Source: Treponema sp. (GTDB lineage Bacteria; Spirochaetota; Spirochaetia; Treponematales; Treponemataceae). From it: a stretch of DNA of 64,000 bases. The notes below the pieces were generated by a model. The model made no database searches. It had not been told where the DNA came from and saw nothing but the letters and a program-made list of their open reading frames with translations. The DNA lies in assembly GCA_017619795.1 (NCBI GenBank), contig JAFZRP010000035.1:1-64000 (forward strand). Direction: 5' to 3'. Positions 8,297-16,211 of the stretch are shown one piece after another (the stretch's first letter is position 1; each line of letters starts with the position of its first letter). A program made the translations under genes and the position numbers.

Positions 8297-9627
8297 CATT
8301 CAAAAATCTGTGAAATATCCTCTTTACTCGTAATTTCCCATGGAGCATGCATGCTGAGTACAGCTACGCCTGCATCAAGTACGTTCATTCCGTATTTAGC
8401 TGCATGATAAGCTATTGTTCCGCCGCCACCCTGGTCAACCTTTCCAAGCTCTGCCATCTGGTATGTAACATTTGCGTCATCCATAGCTTTGCGGACAGCT
8501 GCAATAAACTCTGGATTAGCGTCGCTGGCACCAGATTTTCCGCGTGAACCTGTATATTTCTGGAAAGCAACTCCACCACCAAGTACAGAAGCATTATCCT
8601 TATCAAAAAGACTTGCATTCATAGGATCGTAAGCTGCATTTACGTCAGAAGAAAGCATATTGCTTGCTGCAAGACATCTGCGCACTGTAAGTTCAGAATA
8701 TGCAGGTTCAGTTCTTTCAACAATCTCTGCAATCATATTTTCGAAAAGGTTAGATGCCATTCCGGTTGCACCAACACTTCCGATTTCTTCTTTATCTACG
8801 CAGAGACAGCAGGTTGTAAACACAGGATTTTCTACCTCAAGCATAGCGGCTACAGAAGTATAAGCGCAGGAGCGGTCATCCTGTCCGTAAGCAAGAATTA
8901 AAGAGCGGTCAAGACCTAAATCTCTTGCGGTTCCAGCCGGTACAATTTCAAGCTCTGCAGAAGAAAGATCGTCTTCCTCAATGTTATATTTTTTTGCAAG
9001 CAGCTCAAGAATAAGTTTTTTATTCTTATCCTTTTCCTTTTTGTCTTTTTCTTTCTTGTCTTTTTCACTTGATTTCTTTGCCGGTAAACCAGAACCAAAA
9101 ATCAAGTCAAGATCTTCGCCTTTTATAAAGTCAGAAGCCTTGTCCTTCATCTGTTCCTGTGCAAGGTGTGGCAAAATATCAGAAATACAGAAAACAGGAT
9201 CATCAGCGCTTTCACCAATAACGATGTTTACGCAGGTTCCGTCCTTTTTGCATACAATACCGTGGATAGCGAGAGGAAGAGTTGTCCACTGGTATTTTTT
9301 TATTCCACCATAGTAATGTGTATTCAAATAGGTGATGTTGTCTTTTTCATAAAGCGGATTCTGCTTTGCATCAAGTCGTGGTGAGTCAATGTGAGCACCA
9401 AGAATATTCATGCCTTTTTCAATTGGCTCAGTTCCAATGTTAAAAAGTGCAATAGCTTTGTTCATTTTGGTGATATAAACCTTGTCACCGCTTTTAAGCT
9501 TCTTGCATTTTGTGATGTTTTTGTATCCTTTTTTTTCTGCATCCTTTATGATTCTTGTAACGCATTCTCTCTCTGTTTTACATTCATCCAAAAATGATTT
9601 GTAATCTTTAATAAGTTTTTCGTTCAC
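8263..9627 (-). CDS. apeB: M18-family aspartyl aminopeptidase
   Basis: M18 enzymes are cytosolic, dodecameric dinuclear-metal aminopeptidases favouring acidic N-terminal residues. The 454-residue protein shows the family metal ligands in LGAHIDSPRLD (His79), AYGQDDRSCAYT (Asp250), CVDKEEIGS (Glu280/Glu281), SSDVNAAYDP and SMHAPWEI. An unusual Lys/Glu/Asp tandem repeat occupies residues 184-204. The start is GTG, preceded by GGAG eight bases upstream. It has its own promoter at 9656-9684, and its 3' end overlaps parB. Confidence 0.9.
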   Translation of the reverse strand: MNEKLIKDYKSFLDECKTERECVTRIIKDAEKKGYKNITKCKKLKSGDKVYITKMNKAIALFNIGTEPIEKGMNILGAHIDSPRLDAKQNPLYEKDNITYLNTHYYGGIKKYQWTTLPLAIHGIVCKKDGTCVNIVIGESADDPVFCISDILPHLAQEQMKDKASDFIKGEDLDLIFGSGLPAKKSSEKDKKEKDKKEKDKNKKLILELLAKKYNIEEDDLSSAELEIVPAGTARDLGLDRSLILAYGQDDRSCAYTSVAAMLEVENPVFTTCCLCVDKEEIGSVGATGMASNLFENMIAEIVERTEPAYSELTVRRCLAASNMLSSDVNAAYDPMNASLFDKDNASVLGGGVAFQKYTGSRGKSGASDANPEFIAAVRKAMDDANVTYQMAELGKVDQGGGGTIAYHAAKYGMNVLDAGVAVLSMHAPWEITSKEDISQIFECYKAFLAIRIS

Positions 9628-9655
9628 TCTTTTACTCCTAAATATTTATAATTTA

Positions 9656-9684
9656 AATATAAGAAAGATTTTTCATTAAGGCAA
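9656..9684 (-). promoter_or_regulatory. sigma70-type promoter of the M18 aminopeptidase gene
   Basis: Read on the minus strand, TTGCCT (9684-9679) and TATATT (9661-9656) are separated by 17 bases. A GGAG ribosome-binding site and the GTG start at 9627 follow, so this gene does not depend on the lipoprotein operon upstream. Confidence 0.55.
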
Positions 9685-9701
9685 GTAGAACAAACGAAAA
9701 A

Positions 9702-11765
9702 TTAGTTTAAGCTAACGAGTTCAGCTTCACCATCATCCGAAAGGGAAACGGTTAATGCTTCATCATCGGAGAAAAAGAAGGTATCTGGCGGAAGGTTTGG
9801 ATTTTTCTTTGTATAATTTTTTGTGAAGGTAATAGGTGTGCCTGGAACAGGAGTTTCAAGTAAAGTGATTCCGAGTCTTGATGCATTCAGTTTTCCGTCT
9901 ATTGTAAGGATTTTACCTTCTGCAAGAGAAATATTGCTTATTAGCAGATTATTTGTTGAAGGTTCGATATAGTAATTATCTTCTACAATGACACAATCAG
10001 TAAAATGAACTTTTGTTGTAGTTATACTTATTCCTCCGCCTTTTGATGATGATGAATTGGAAACATTTTCTGTTATTATGCAGCCGTCTTTGAGATAAAG
10101 GTTTGAACTTACTCCTGAAGCAAAAATTGCGCCACCACCTTTTCCATTTGCGTGAGTTGCTGTATTTGCAGATATTGAAGTATTGGAGATTGTAATATTT
10201 GTATTCTGTGCGATTGTGATTCCTCCACCATAGGCTGCTGTGTTTTCGGAAATCTGACAATTATTTATATAAGCCGTGCAGAATTGTGTATACACGCCGC
10301 CTCCAGAGCTGATTTTTCCGCTTGGTGATAATGAAATATTGTTTTTGATTATGGCTCCTTCCATTGTAAGAATGCGTGCTTTTTTATCTGAATCTCCTAG
10401 AATACAAATACCGCCACCTTTTAGATTAGAGCTGTTATCTGAAATCTCTGTGTTACCTGTGATATGAACTGCACCATTTTCAATATAAAGACCACCTCCT
10501 GATTTTTCAGAATAATTTCCATAAACCTTTGTGTTGTCCGAAAGAATTAGATTTTGAATTGCAGAATCCTGTGCTTCCCGGATAGAAGTAGAGATATAGA
10601 TTCCGCCGCCATCTTCTAAGGTATAACCACCGGTAAGAGAAAGGTTTTTAATTTCAACCTGGACGTTTCTGGAAATATTTATGATTCTGTTTAGTCTGTT
10701 TTCATTTCCAGCTGCATCGATTATTGTGTTTGAAGAAAGTCCATGTAATTCAAGCTTCAGTGGTTTTTCTGAACAGATGTTTATAAAAGATTCATTTTGC
10801 TGATCGGTAGACGTGTTGGTGATTATTCCATCTATGAAAATCGTATATTTTGTTGTTTCGTCATTTATGTGGTTTATTACGTCCACAGCTTCCTGGACTG
10901 CTGAAAATGGAGCAGCAAAAGAACCATCTGGAATTGTATTTTCACTAGAAGTATAAGAAGGTAACGTACTGTTGATTCCTTTTACGTAAAATACACTTCC
11001 ACGCAGTTTATTTATTGCTGCTTTTGAAAGACAAAACTCTTCTAATTCACTGAGGCTTTCGTCAAACCATTTGTCGGTTATGCAGTTTTTGCGAATGTTT
11101 ATAATTTTGGGCAGAGAAAGAATGCAGGTTTCGCCAATGAAAAAATTAAGGATTATGTTATAAGTTTTTGAAGGGATGTTTTCTCTAGAAATTAAAATAT
11201 AGCCCGACGAGTCAGTGTAGAAATATTCATTCGAAGAATTATAAGTGGAGTCAAAGCTTTCCGCTCCTGTTACAAGCAGCTTTGTAATTCCAGAATCTCC
11301 GGTGTCGATTTTAAGAGAAACTGTTCCTGTACCTTCTTCAATAAAATATACAGGAAGCTCAACGTCATAATAACCGTCTTCTTCTATATGTATGGAGGAG
11401 ACAGAGCCTTCAAAATACCTGCTTTCTGCAGAAAGCGTCCAGCTTCCCATAGAGACAGGTATTGTAAAGGCTCCATTGTTTTTTTGAAGCTCCTGTGAGG
11501 AGAAAACAAATGTCTGCGAATTACTGTTTTCTGTAAGAACAAACTGCCAGTCTAAATCCTCAAGCTGTTGTGGAATAGAAGGCAGAGCTGATCTGTCGGT
11601 TAATGTTTCTGTGCTTGTGCCGCATGTTTTAATGCTGACAGACAAAGCCTTCGAATGCTTACAATCTAAGCTTTTCTTTTCTCCGCTTCCGTTAATTTCT
11701 GGAACACAGGCTGAAAACAAAATCAAAGAGAAAAGCAAACTACCAAAAAAACAGTTTTTCCGCAT
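9702..11765 (-). CDS. Surface lipoprotein with Pmp-like GGG-repeat beta-helix
   Basis: The 687-residue protein has a lipobox FSAC (Cys20). Residues of about 45-250 are a beta-rich module shared with neighbouring lipoproteins; landmarks are RSALPSIP, SWTLSAE, LPVYFIEEGTGTVSLKID and TDKWFDES. Next comes the linker SVFYVKG...PFSAVQEAVD...YTIFIDG, typical of the start of a right-handed beta-helix. The helix carries repeated GGG[IL]Y and GGGI turns with xxxN partners, as in polymorphic membrane proteins (Chlamydia Pmp type). It lacks the C-terminal YYLAYD module of its paralogues. It is last in the 15328-9702 operon, 12 bases after the previous gene. A surface adhesin-like role is inference. Confidence 0.7.
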   Translation of the reverse strand: MRKNCFFGSLLFSLILFSACVPEINGSGEKKSLDCKHSKALSVSIKTCGTSTETLTDRSALPSIPQQLEDLDWQFVLTENSNSQTFVFSSQELQKNNGAFTIPVSMGSWTLSAESRYFEGSVSSIHIEEDGYYDVELPVYFIEEGTGTVSLKIDTGDSGITKLLVTGAESFDSTYNSSNEYFYTDSSGYILISRENIPSKTYNIILNFFIGETCILSLPKIINIRKNCITDKWFDESLSELEEFCLSKAAINKLRGSVFYVKGINSTLPSYTSSENTIPDGSFAAPFSAVQEAVDVINHINDETTKYTIFIDGIITNTSTDQQNESFINICSEKPLKLELHGLSSNTIIDAAGNENRLNRIINISRNVQVEIKNLSLTGGYTLEDGGGIYISTSIREAQDSAIQNLILSDNTKVYGNYSEKSGGGLYIENGAVHITGNTEISDNSSNLKGGGICILGDSDKKARILTMEGAIIKNNISLSPSGKISSGGGVYTQFCTAYINNCQISENTAAYGGGITIAQNTNITISNTSISANTATHANGKGGGAIFASGVSSNLYLKDGCIITENVSNSSSSKGGGISITTTKVHFTDCVIVEDNYYIEPSTNNLLISNISLAEGKILTIDGKLNASRLGITLLETPVPGTPITFTKNYTKKNPNLPPDTFFFSDDEALTVSLSDDGEAELVSLN

Positions 11766-11777
11766 TATCTTCTCACT

Positions 11778-13664
11778 CTATTTTAATTCAATAAACGCTT
11801 TTGCCTCATAACCAAGACCGTCATATACATAACCTGCTGTAAGAATGTATTTTCCCGGAAGCAGTGTATTTTGCCTTAAGGTAATTGCACCGGCTTCATT
11901 ACAGACAAGCTCCTCTGGAATTGGAACAGCACCTATATAAAGCTTCAGTCCAATCTGTGACTGTGGAATAAGGATTTTATTGTTTTCCGAATCAAAATCG
12001 GGAGTTTCAATCTCTGCACGGAAAATCACTTCATTGTTATTTACAAAATATTCCCGGCTGATTATGTATCCATCACCGGTTTTAGAAATAAGCGTATTGT
12101 CTTCCGATAAAGCTTCAATTCTTGCAATGCACTGACCAATCCGTGGTAAACGTATTGAAAGCCGTGAACTTTTAATAATTCCTTTTTTGCCAGCATCATC
12201 ATAAGCAAGATAGTAGCCCGGATTCTGCAGCCTTAATCTGTTTATAACACCCTGTGAAAGCTCAGCCTCATCATTACTTTCTATAAGAACCTTGTTTTCT
12301 TCAGGATTATCACTCTTAATTCTGGCAATTACATTATTCTGATTTTGCGAATTAACGGTTATGTTTTGCACGTAAAGCTTTGTATTATCCTTGAGAAGAA
12401 TTGTTTTGTCTGTAAGCGTCGTGTTGCCATCAAGAATAAGTTTGCCGTTATTTTCTGCAGTGATATTGATATTGCTCAATTGAATATCAGAAAAGCAAAC
12501 AGAACAATTTCGACCAATAACAAACGAAGGAGATTCTGTTTCTCCAACAATTCTTGCAGTTGTTTCATTCTCGGGAGTAATGTACGGTCTGATAGTGATT
12601 GAAGCTTCATCATCAGTATTCTCGGAGGATAATGAAATACAGCCGGAAGCTTGTACTGGACCGTCCACATAAACAGTGTAGGAAACAGCCTCACTGGTGT
12701 TGTTTTTTACCGCCATAATTTTGTTTACAGCTGTCTGTAAGGTTTCAAGTGGATCTGCCCAGGAACCGGCATTTGAATCGGAAGGCATTGTGTCTGAAAA
12801 ATTAAGCTTTCGCAGGCTCGCATTTGTTGTTGAAATATAAAAGCTTGAGTTTACGAGCTTTGAAATAATTTCAGATGTGAGCACAAAAGTTGTAGCTGCA
12901 GCTTCTCCGCCAGAAGTAGTCTCTTCTATAAGGTAAAGTGTGTCACCAGATTTTTTCCAGGTATCGGTTGTTGTGTTTTTACGCACATTGATTTTTTCCT
13001 GTAGGGAAATTACAAGCGCATATTCCGGCGAAAGGTCTGTCCCAATATTCTGATAAAAGCTTAGCACTGCAGAATAAGTTGCGGCATCAATATCCTCTCG
13101 GGAAATATTTATAATACCGTTTGAATCCTTAAAATATTCACCGTCCAAAGTGGTGTTTGTTCCATTTATGGCGAGCCTGTCTATAAGCGTTTCTTTTACA
13201 TCGATTGCAAGTTGAACACTTCCTTTGCCGGCTTCGATAAAATAAACAGGAATACTCACATTGTAACTGCCGTATTCATCTACGATAATTGTCTGCTGTC
13301 CCAAAAGGATCTCATTATCACTATCAGAAAACTTTCCAGTTACAGTTATGTTCCATTCACCCGGTTCAATTTCAAGCCGATAGCTTCTACTGTCGCCCGC
13401 AATTGGTTGGTTCTGGGTTTCAGTTTTATCTCCGCATACAGCCGTAATCTCGTAGCTGATATTGCTTTGATCCGGCAGGGAAGGAACAGCACTTCTGTTT
13501 TGAATAGCCGTCAGTGAATTGAACGGTTCTTGAATGCAAACTATAAGATATGCCTGTTGATTATTCAAAAGGTTTAGCTTCCCATCTGAATTACTGTTTT
13601 TACAGCTTGTAATAAATGCAATTCCCGTGAGAAATGCACACATTATAAGATTTCTAATTTTCAT
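11778..13664 (-). CDS. Modular surface lipoprotein (beta-sandwich / beta-helix paralogue)
   Basis: The 628-residue protein has lipobox ITSC (Cys21) and a GGAGAG ribosome-binding site. Its N-terminal module matches the family: NRSAVPSLPD, EWNITVTG, IPVYFIEAGKGSVQLAID and TDTWKKSGDTLYL. It continues with SSFYISTT, a spacer ADPLETLQTAVNKI, YTVYVDG, and a short beta-helix with repeated Asn/Thr ladders. The C-terminal module begins NPGYYLAYDDAGKKGIIKSSRLSIRLP and is shared with the products of 17779-20046, 20072-23110 and 23110-25956. No enzymatic motif is seen. It is probably anchored to a membrane and exposed; the ligand is unknown. Confidence 0.65.
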   Translation of the reverse strand: MKIRNLIMCAFLTGIAFITSCKNSNSDGKLNLLNNQQAYLIVCIQEPFNSLTAIQNRSAVPSLPDQSNISYEITAVCGDKTETQNQPIAGDSRSYRLEIEPGEWNITVTGKFSDSDNEILLGQQTIIVDEYGSYNVSIPVYFIEAGKGSVQLAIDVKETLIDRLAINGTNTTLDGEYFKDSNGIINISREDIDAATYSAVLSFYQNIGTDLSPEYALVISLQEKINVRKNTTTDTWKKSGDTLYLIEETTSGGEAAATTFVLTSEIISKLVNSSFYISTTNASLRKLNFSDTMPSDSNAGSWADPLETLQTAVNKIMAVKNNTSEAVSYTVYVDGPVQASGCISLSSENTDDEASITIRPYITPENETTARIVGETESPSFVIGRNCSVCFSDIQLSNINITAENNGKLILDGNTTLTDKTILLKDNTKLYVQNITVNSQNQNNVIARIKSDNPEENKVLIESNDEAELSQGVINRLRLQNPGYYLAYDDAGKKGIIKSSRLSIRLPRIGQCIARIEALSEDNTLISKTGDGYIISREYFVNNNEVIFRAEIETPDFDSENNKILIPQSQIGLKLYIGAVPIPEELVCNEAGAITLRQNTLLPGKYILTAGYVYDGLGYEAKAFIELK

Positions 13665-13735
13665 AATAAACTCTCCATTTTTTTGTTTTACGCTGCACTA
13701 GCGTTCATGCTGTACGTAATACAACAAGCTTTATG

Positions 13736-14221
13736 TTATTCTATGACTATTTGAAAGCACGCCTCCTGTATGATTTTGTTTTTTTGAAAAGTAACTGCAA
13801 ACGTGTATTTCCCAGGAAATTGAAATATGTTTTCCGAAAGACATAATCCGTCTGAAGCTTTTCCCTGAAGTACCAGCTCCGATTCCCGATAGAGTGAAAA
13901 ATACAGAGGATTTAATGGGGAATAATCATAATCATCCAGTAAGAAAATTGTATCTTCACTTTGGAAAGCAAAAGCTGATAAATCATCTTTAATATAAGTT
14001 GAGTTTCGTTTTATACTGAAGATAAAAGGATAATCATTCTCGCGATATGAAGATGATGGAAAGGTATATGTTTCGTTACTTTTTGTACTATTGGAAATAT
14101 AATATTCAAGACTCTCCTGTATAAAATCGTGAAGAGAGGCGGTGCTTTGTTTGCAGCTGGTGAAAGTTAGAATTACAAAAAAGATGCAAAAAAGAAAATG
14201 AAAATGTTGCTTATAAATCAT
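13736..14221 (-). CDS. Small lipoprotein of unknown function
   Basis: The 161-residue protein has a lipoprotein signal with TFTSC (Cys23). I chose ATG 14221 over the adjacent TTG 14224 because GGGAGGA lies five bases in front. The mature part is beta-rich, with repeated Tyr/Phe and Asp (DDYDYSPLNPLYFSLY) and ends FQIVIE. It does not contain the beta-helix of its neighbours. It lies 30 bases after the membrane-anchored barrel-like gene and 71 bases before the next lipoprotein gene, in the same operon. It might be an accessory or assembly subunit, but nothing in the sequence proves it. Confidence 0.55.
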   Translation of the reverse strand: MIYKQHFHFLFCIFFVILTFTSCKQSTASLHDFIQESLEYYISNSTKSNETYTFPSSSYRENDYPFIFSIKRNSTYIKDDLSAFAFQSEDTIFLLDDYDYSPLNPLYFSLYRESELVLQGKASDGLCLSENIFQFPGKYTFAVTFQKNKIIQEACFQIVIE

Positions 14222-14251
14222 CAAAATCCTCCCTCTTTTGATTAGTCTGTG

Positions 14252-15328
14252 CTATAAATTAAGACCTGCTGTAACAGCCGGCTGAATAAGTATTATCCTG
14301 TCTGAAAAAGGAAGGATATACGTAACATCGCAAAGAGCCGAGATAAAAACTCTCTCTGAGAAAAAGTGTTTGAACGAAAGACCAAAATCAAGCGTGATGT
14401 ATGAAGCATTTTTTCTATTAAAAGAAAGCTCGTTTACTGTGCAGACTGGTTTTGTAAAAATGCCGACTCCTGTTCCCAGGTGAGCTTCGAGCAGGTTATT
14501 TTCGGTAAAAACTGTATGGAGAATTGAAAAATCAAGCTTTGCAAGCAGAAGGGTAGATGTAAAATCAAGATTTAGCTTTTGATAGATATCTGATGAGTTC
14601 AGTTCTAAGGAAGAGCTTGCTGCAGAAAAATACAACGCATAAGAAAAATTATTTTTGCTTGGGAACATTAATCCGATTGTGCCACAGGGAGTAAACACAC
14701 ATGCGTTGTTCTTGAAATAGTCCTGCACAAAGCTTTGCCCGGTAAAGAAAACAGGTGAAAAACCAAAGGCAGCTGAAACGGTGGGTGTAAAGGTTTTGGA
14801 GTCGCTTGCAGAAAGTGAAGATGTGTGAGTAACGGTTGTGTTTGTGTTTGATGTGATAATTGTGCTTTCACGAATTGTTTGTTGATTAATGGGATTTTGT
14901 TTTTCAGGAATACTATATTCGTCACAAGATTCTTTGCTGTCTGAAGAGCTTTGTGTTTCATGTGGATTTTGATGAGCAGGTGTTTTATTGCTTAACGAAA
15001 TGTTTTGCTTATTATGAAGAGTTTTACGAACAGATGTATTTTCATTATTTTTCGTTATAAGATGAGTCTTATTATCAATATCACTCAGTTGATTAAAACC
15101 GATTTGCTCAGTAGAAATACTATCTTCAGTTGCTTCTACCTCATCATCCTTCAACAACTTATTATCCGGTATGACATCATCATCATCCTGAAAATAAAAT
15201 TCCTTCTGAATTATACCTGGCAATTTATTTGCTTGAATTGCTAACAACAGAATACCGGCTAGTAATGCAGAGACGACAAAAATACCAACCTGGGAAAGGA
15301 CTTTTCCCAACAATGCGCTTTTACTCAT
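14252..15328 (-). CDS. Membrane-anchored protein with barrel-like C-terminal domain
   Basis: The 358-residue protein begins with an uncleaved-looking hydrophobic segment (about residues 8-32, VLSQVGIFVVSALLAGILLLAI). An acidic stretch and a long Ser/Thr/Asn-rich linker (about 60-180) follow. The C-terminal 170 residues alternate hydrophobic and polar residues in strands (FSYALYFSAASSSLEL, HLGTGVGIF, ITLDFGLSFKHFF, VFISALCDVTYIL), like an outer-membrane beta-barrel, and end AGLNL. An inner-membrane anchor joined to a barrel-like domain is odd; it could also be a periplasm-spanning or beta-sandwich protein. It is first in a four-gene operon with a clear promoter at 15350-15378. Confidence 0.55.
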   Translation of the reverse strand: MSKSALLGKVLSQVGIFVVSALLAGILLLAIQANKLPGIIQKEFYFQDDDDVIPDNKLLKDDEVEATEDSISTEQIGFNQLSDIDNKTHLITKNNENTSVRKTLHNKQNISLSNKTPAHQNPHETQSSSDSKESCDEYSIPEKQNPINQQTIRESTIITSNTNTTVTHTSSLSASDSKTFTPTVSAAFGFSPVFFTGQSFVQDYFKNNACVFTPCGTIGLMFPSKNNFSYALYFSAASSSLELNSSDIYQKLNLDFTSTLLLAKLDFSILHTVFTENNLLEAHLGTGVGIFTKPVCTVNELSFNRKNASYITLDFGLSFKHFFSERVFISALCDVTYILPFSDRIILIQPAVTAGLNL

Positions 15329-15349
15329 AAACTCTCAACCCCTGAATCT

Positions 15350-15378
15350 AAAGTAATACAGGTTTTTCTATTTGTCAA
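15350..15378 (-). promoter_or_regulatory. Promoter of the second lipoprotein operon
   Basis: On the minus strand a perfect -35 TTGACA (15378-15373) and TACTTT (15355-15350) are spaced by 17 bases, with the start codon at 15328. This indicates that 15328-9702 is a transcription unit separate from the larger operon upstream. Confidence 0.6.
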
Positions 15379-15380
15379 GT

Positions 15381-15412
15381 AAAAATAGCTAAAAAATATA
15401 AAAATAGCTATT
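15381..15412. repeat. Direct repeat AAAAATAGCT x2, operator-like
   Basis: AAAAATAGCT occurs at 15381-15390 and again at 15400-15409, 19 bases apart (about two helical turns). The second copy extends to the palindrome AATAGCTATT (15403-15412). The pair lies between the divergent promoters of the lipoprotein operon and the ComFB gene, immediately upstream of the former's -35 box. A binding site for a shared regulator is inferred. Confidence 0.4.
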
Positions 15413-15432
15413 ATAAAAAGATGTTTTTTTAT

Positions 15433-15461
15433 TTGCGATTTGTATTTTTATGAATTATAAT
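15433..15461 (+). promoter_or_regulatory. Promoter of the ComFB-family gene
   Basis: TTGCGA (15433-15438) and a consensus TATAAT (15456-15461) are separated by 17 bases, followed by a GGAG ribosome-binding site and the ATG at 15495. Confidence 0.65.
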
Positions 15462-15494
15462 TATTTATAAGAATAAATATGCAGGAGAAAAAGT

Positions 15495-16211
15495 ATGAAC
15501 GTACATAATATTATGGAAGATATCGTAAGCAAGCATGTGAACGAATTGTATGAGCAGGTAAAAGCTGAGAAATCAAACTGGCTTACTTGTGATTGTCAGA
15601 ATTGCAGATTAGATACTGTAAGTTATGTATTGAACAGAATCCCGCCTAAATATGTAGTTTCAGGTAGAGGCGTAACTCATTCGTCAGAAGTTTTTAGTGA
15701 TCATCAGCTTATTGCAGATATAAATGAGCTTACTCTTGAAGGAATGAGAATTGTAAGTACTACAAAGCGTCCATTCCATTCTCAGGATAGAAGCGACTGT
15801 ATGATGAAGCCGATTATGGAACCTGCATTTAATTTTTCTACTTTTTCCGGCAAGATTCTTGATGGTTCTAATTTTGAACCGGTTTTTGGAGCTAAGCTTA
15901 CTCTTAAAATTAATGGTCAGCCGGCAGAAATGGTAGATAAAACCTGGATCAATCCTTATGTAACCTGTAAAAGTACAAAGGGTGCCTATACTTTCTGGGT
16001 AAAATCTATTCCTGCAGAAAAAGCCGGAATCCAGAAAACCTTTACTTTTAATCTTGAGATTTCCGCAGAAGGCTATGAAGATTTTACTTATACTTTTGCA
16101 GTACCGCTTGTAAGTGAAGATTCCTTCCGCTATGAGCTTGATTCAACATACTCTTTGAAGATTAAGGATATAATGATTTTCAAGAACTTTATTGAAAATC
16201 CTATGGAATAG
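15495..16211 (+). CDS. ComFB-domain protein with C-terminal beta-sandwich extension
   Basis: The first 65 residues match the ComFB (late competence) family: IMEDIVSKHVNELYE, the cysteine cluster CDCQNC and LDTVSYVLNRIPPKYVVSGRG. ComFB proteins in cyanobacteria have been reported as c-di-GMP receptors, and the cysteines may bind zinc. From about residue 110 there is a second, beta-rich domain (FSGKILDG, FEPVFGAKLTLKINGQPA, GAYTFWVKSIP, FNLEISAEGYEDFTYTF) resembling carboxypeptidase-regulatory-like sandwiches. There is no signal peptide, so it is cytoplasmic. It is monocistronic, with its own promoter, placed between two lipoprotein operons. It overlaps the convergent lipoprotein gene by 11 bases. 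Confidence 0.7.
   Translation: MNVHNIMEDIVSKHVNELYEQVKAEKSNWLTCDCQNCRLDTVSYVLNRIPPKYVVSGRGVTHSSEVFSDHQLIADINELTLEGMRIVSTTKRPFHSQDRSDCMMKPIMEPAFNFSTFSGKILDGSNFEPVFGAKLTLKINGQPAEMVDKTWINPYVTCKSTKGAYTFWVKSIPAEKAGIQKTFTFNLEISAEGYEDFTYTFAVPLVSEDSFRYELDSTYSLKIKDIMIFKNFIENPME

Noticed and set aside
6516..8300. parS site near parAB
   Set aside because: I looked for the TGTTTCACGTGAAACA type palindrome around parAB and saw none. A motif scan would be needed to exclude degenerate copies.
13665..13735. Terminator or promoter in the 71-base gap between two lipoprotein genes
   Set aside because: Some inverted symmetry (TTACG / CGTAA) is present, but the stem is short and interrupted and no T-run or convincing -35/-10 pair was found.
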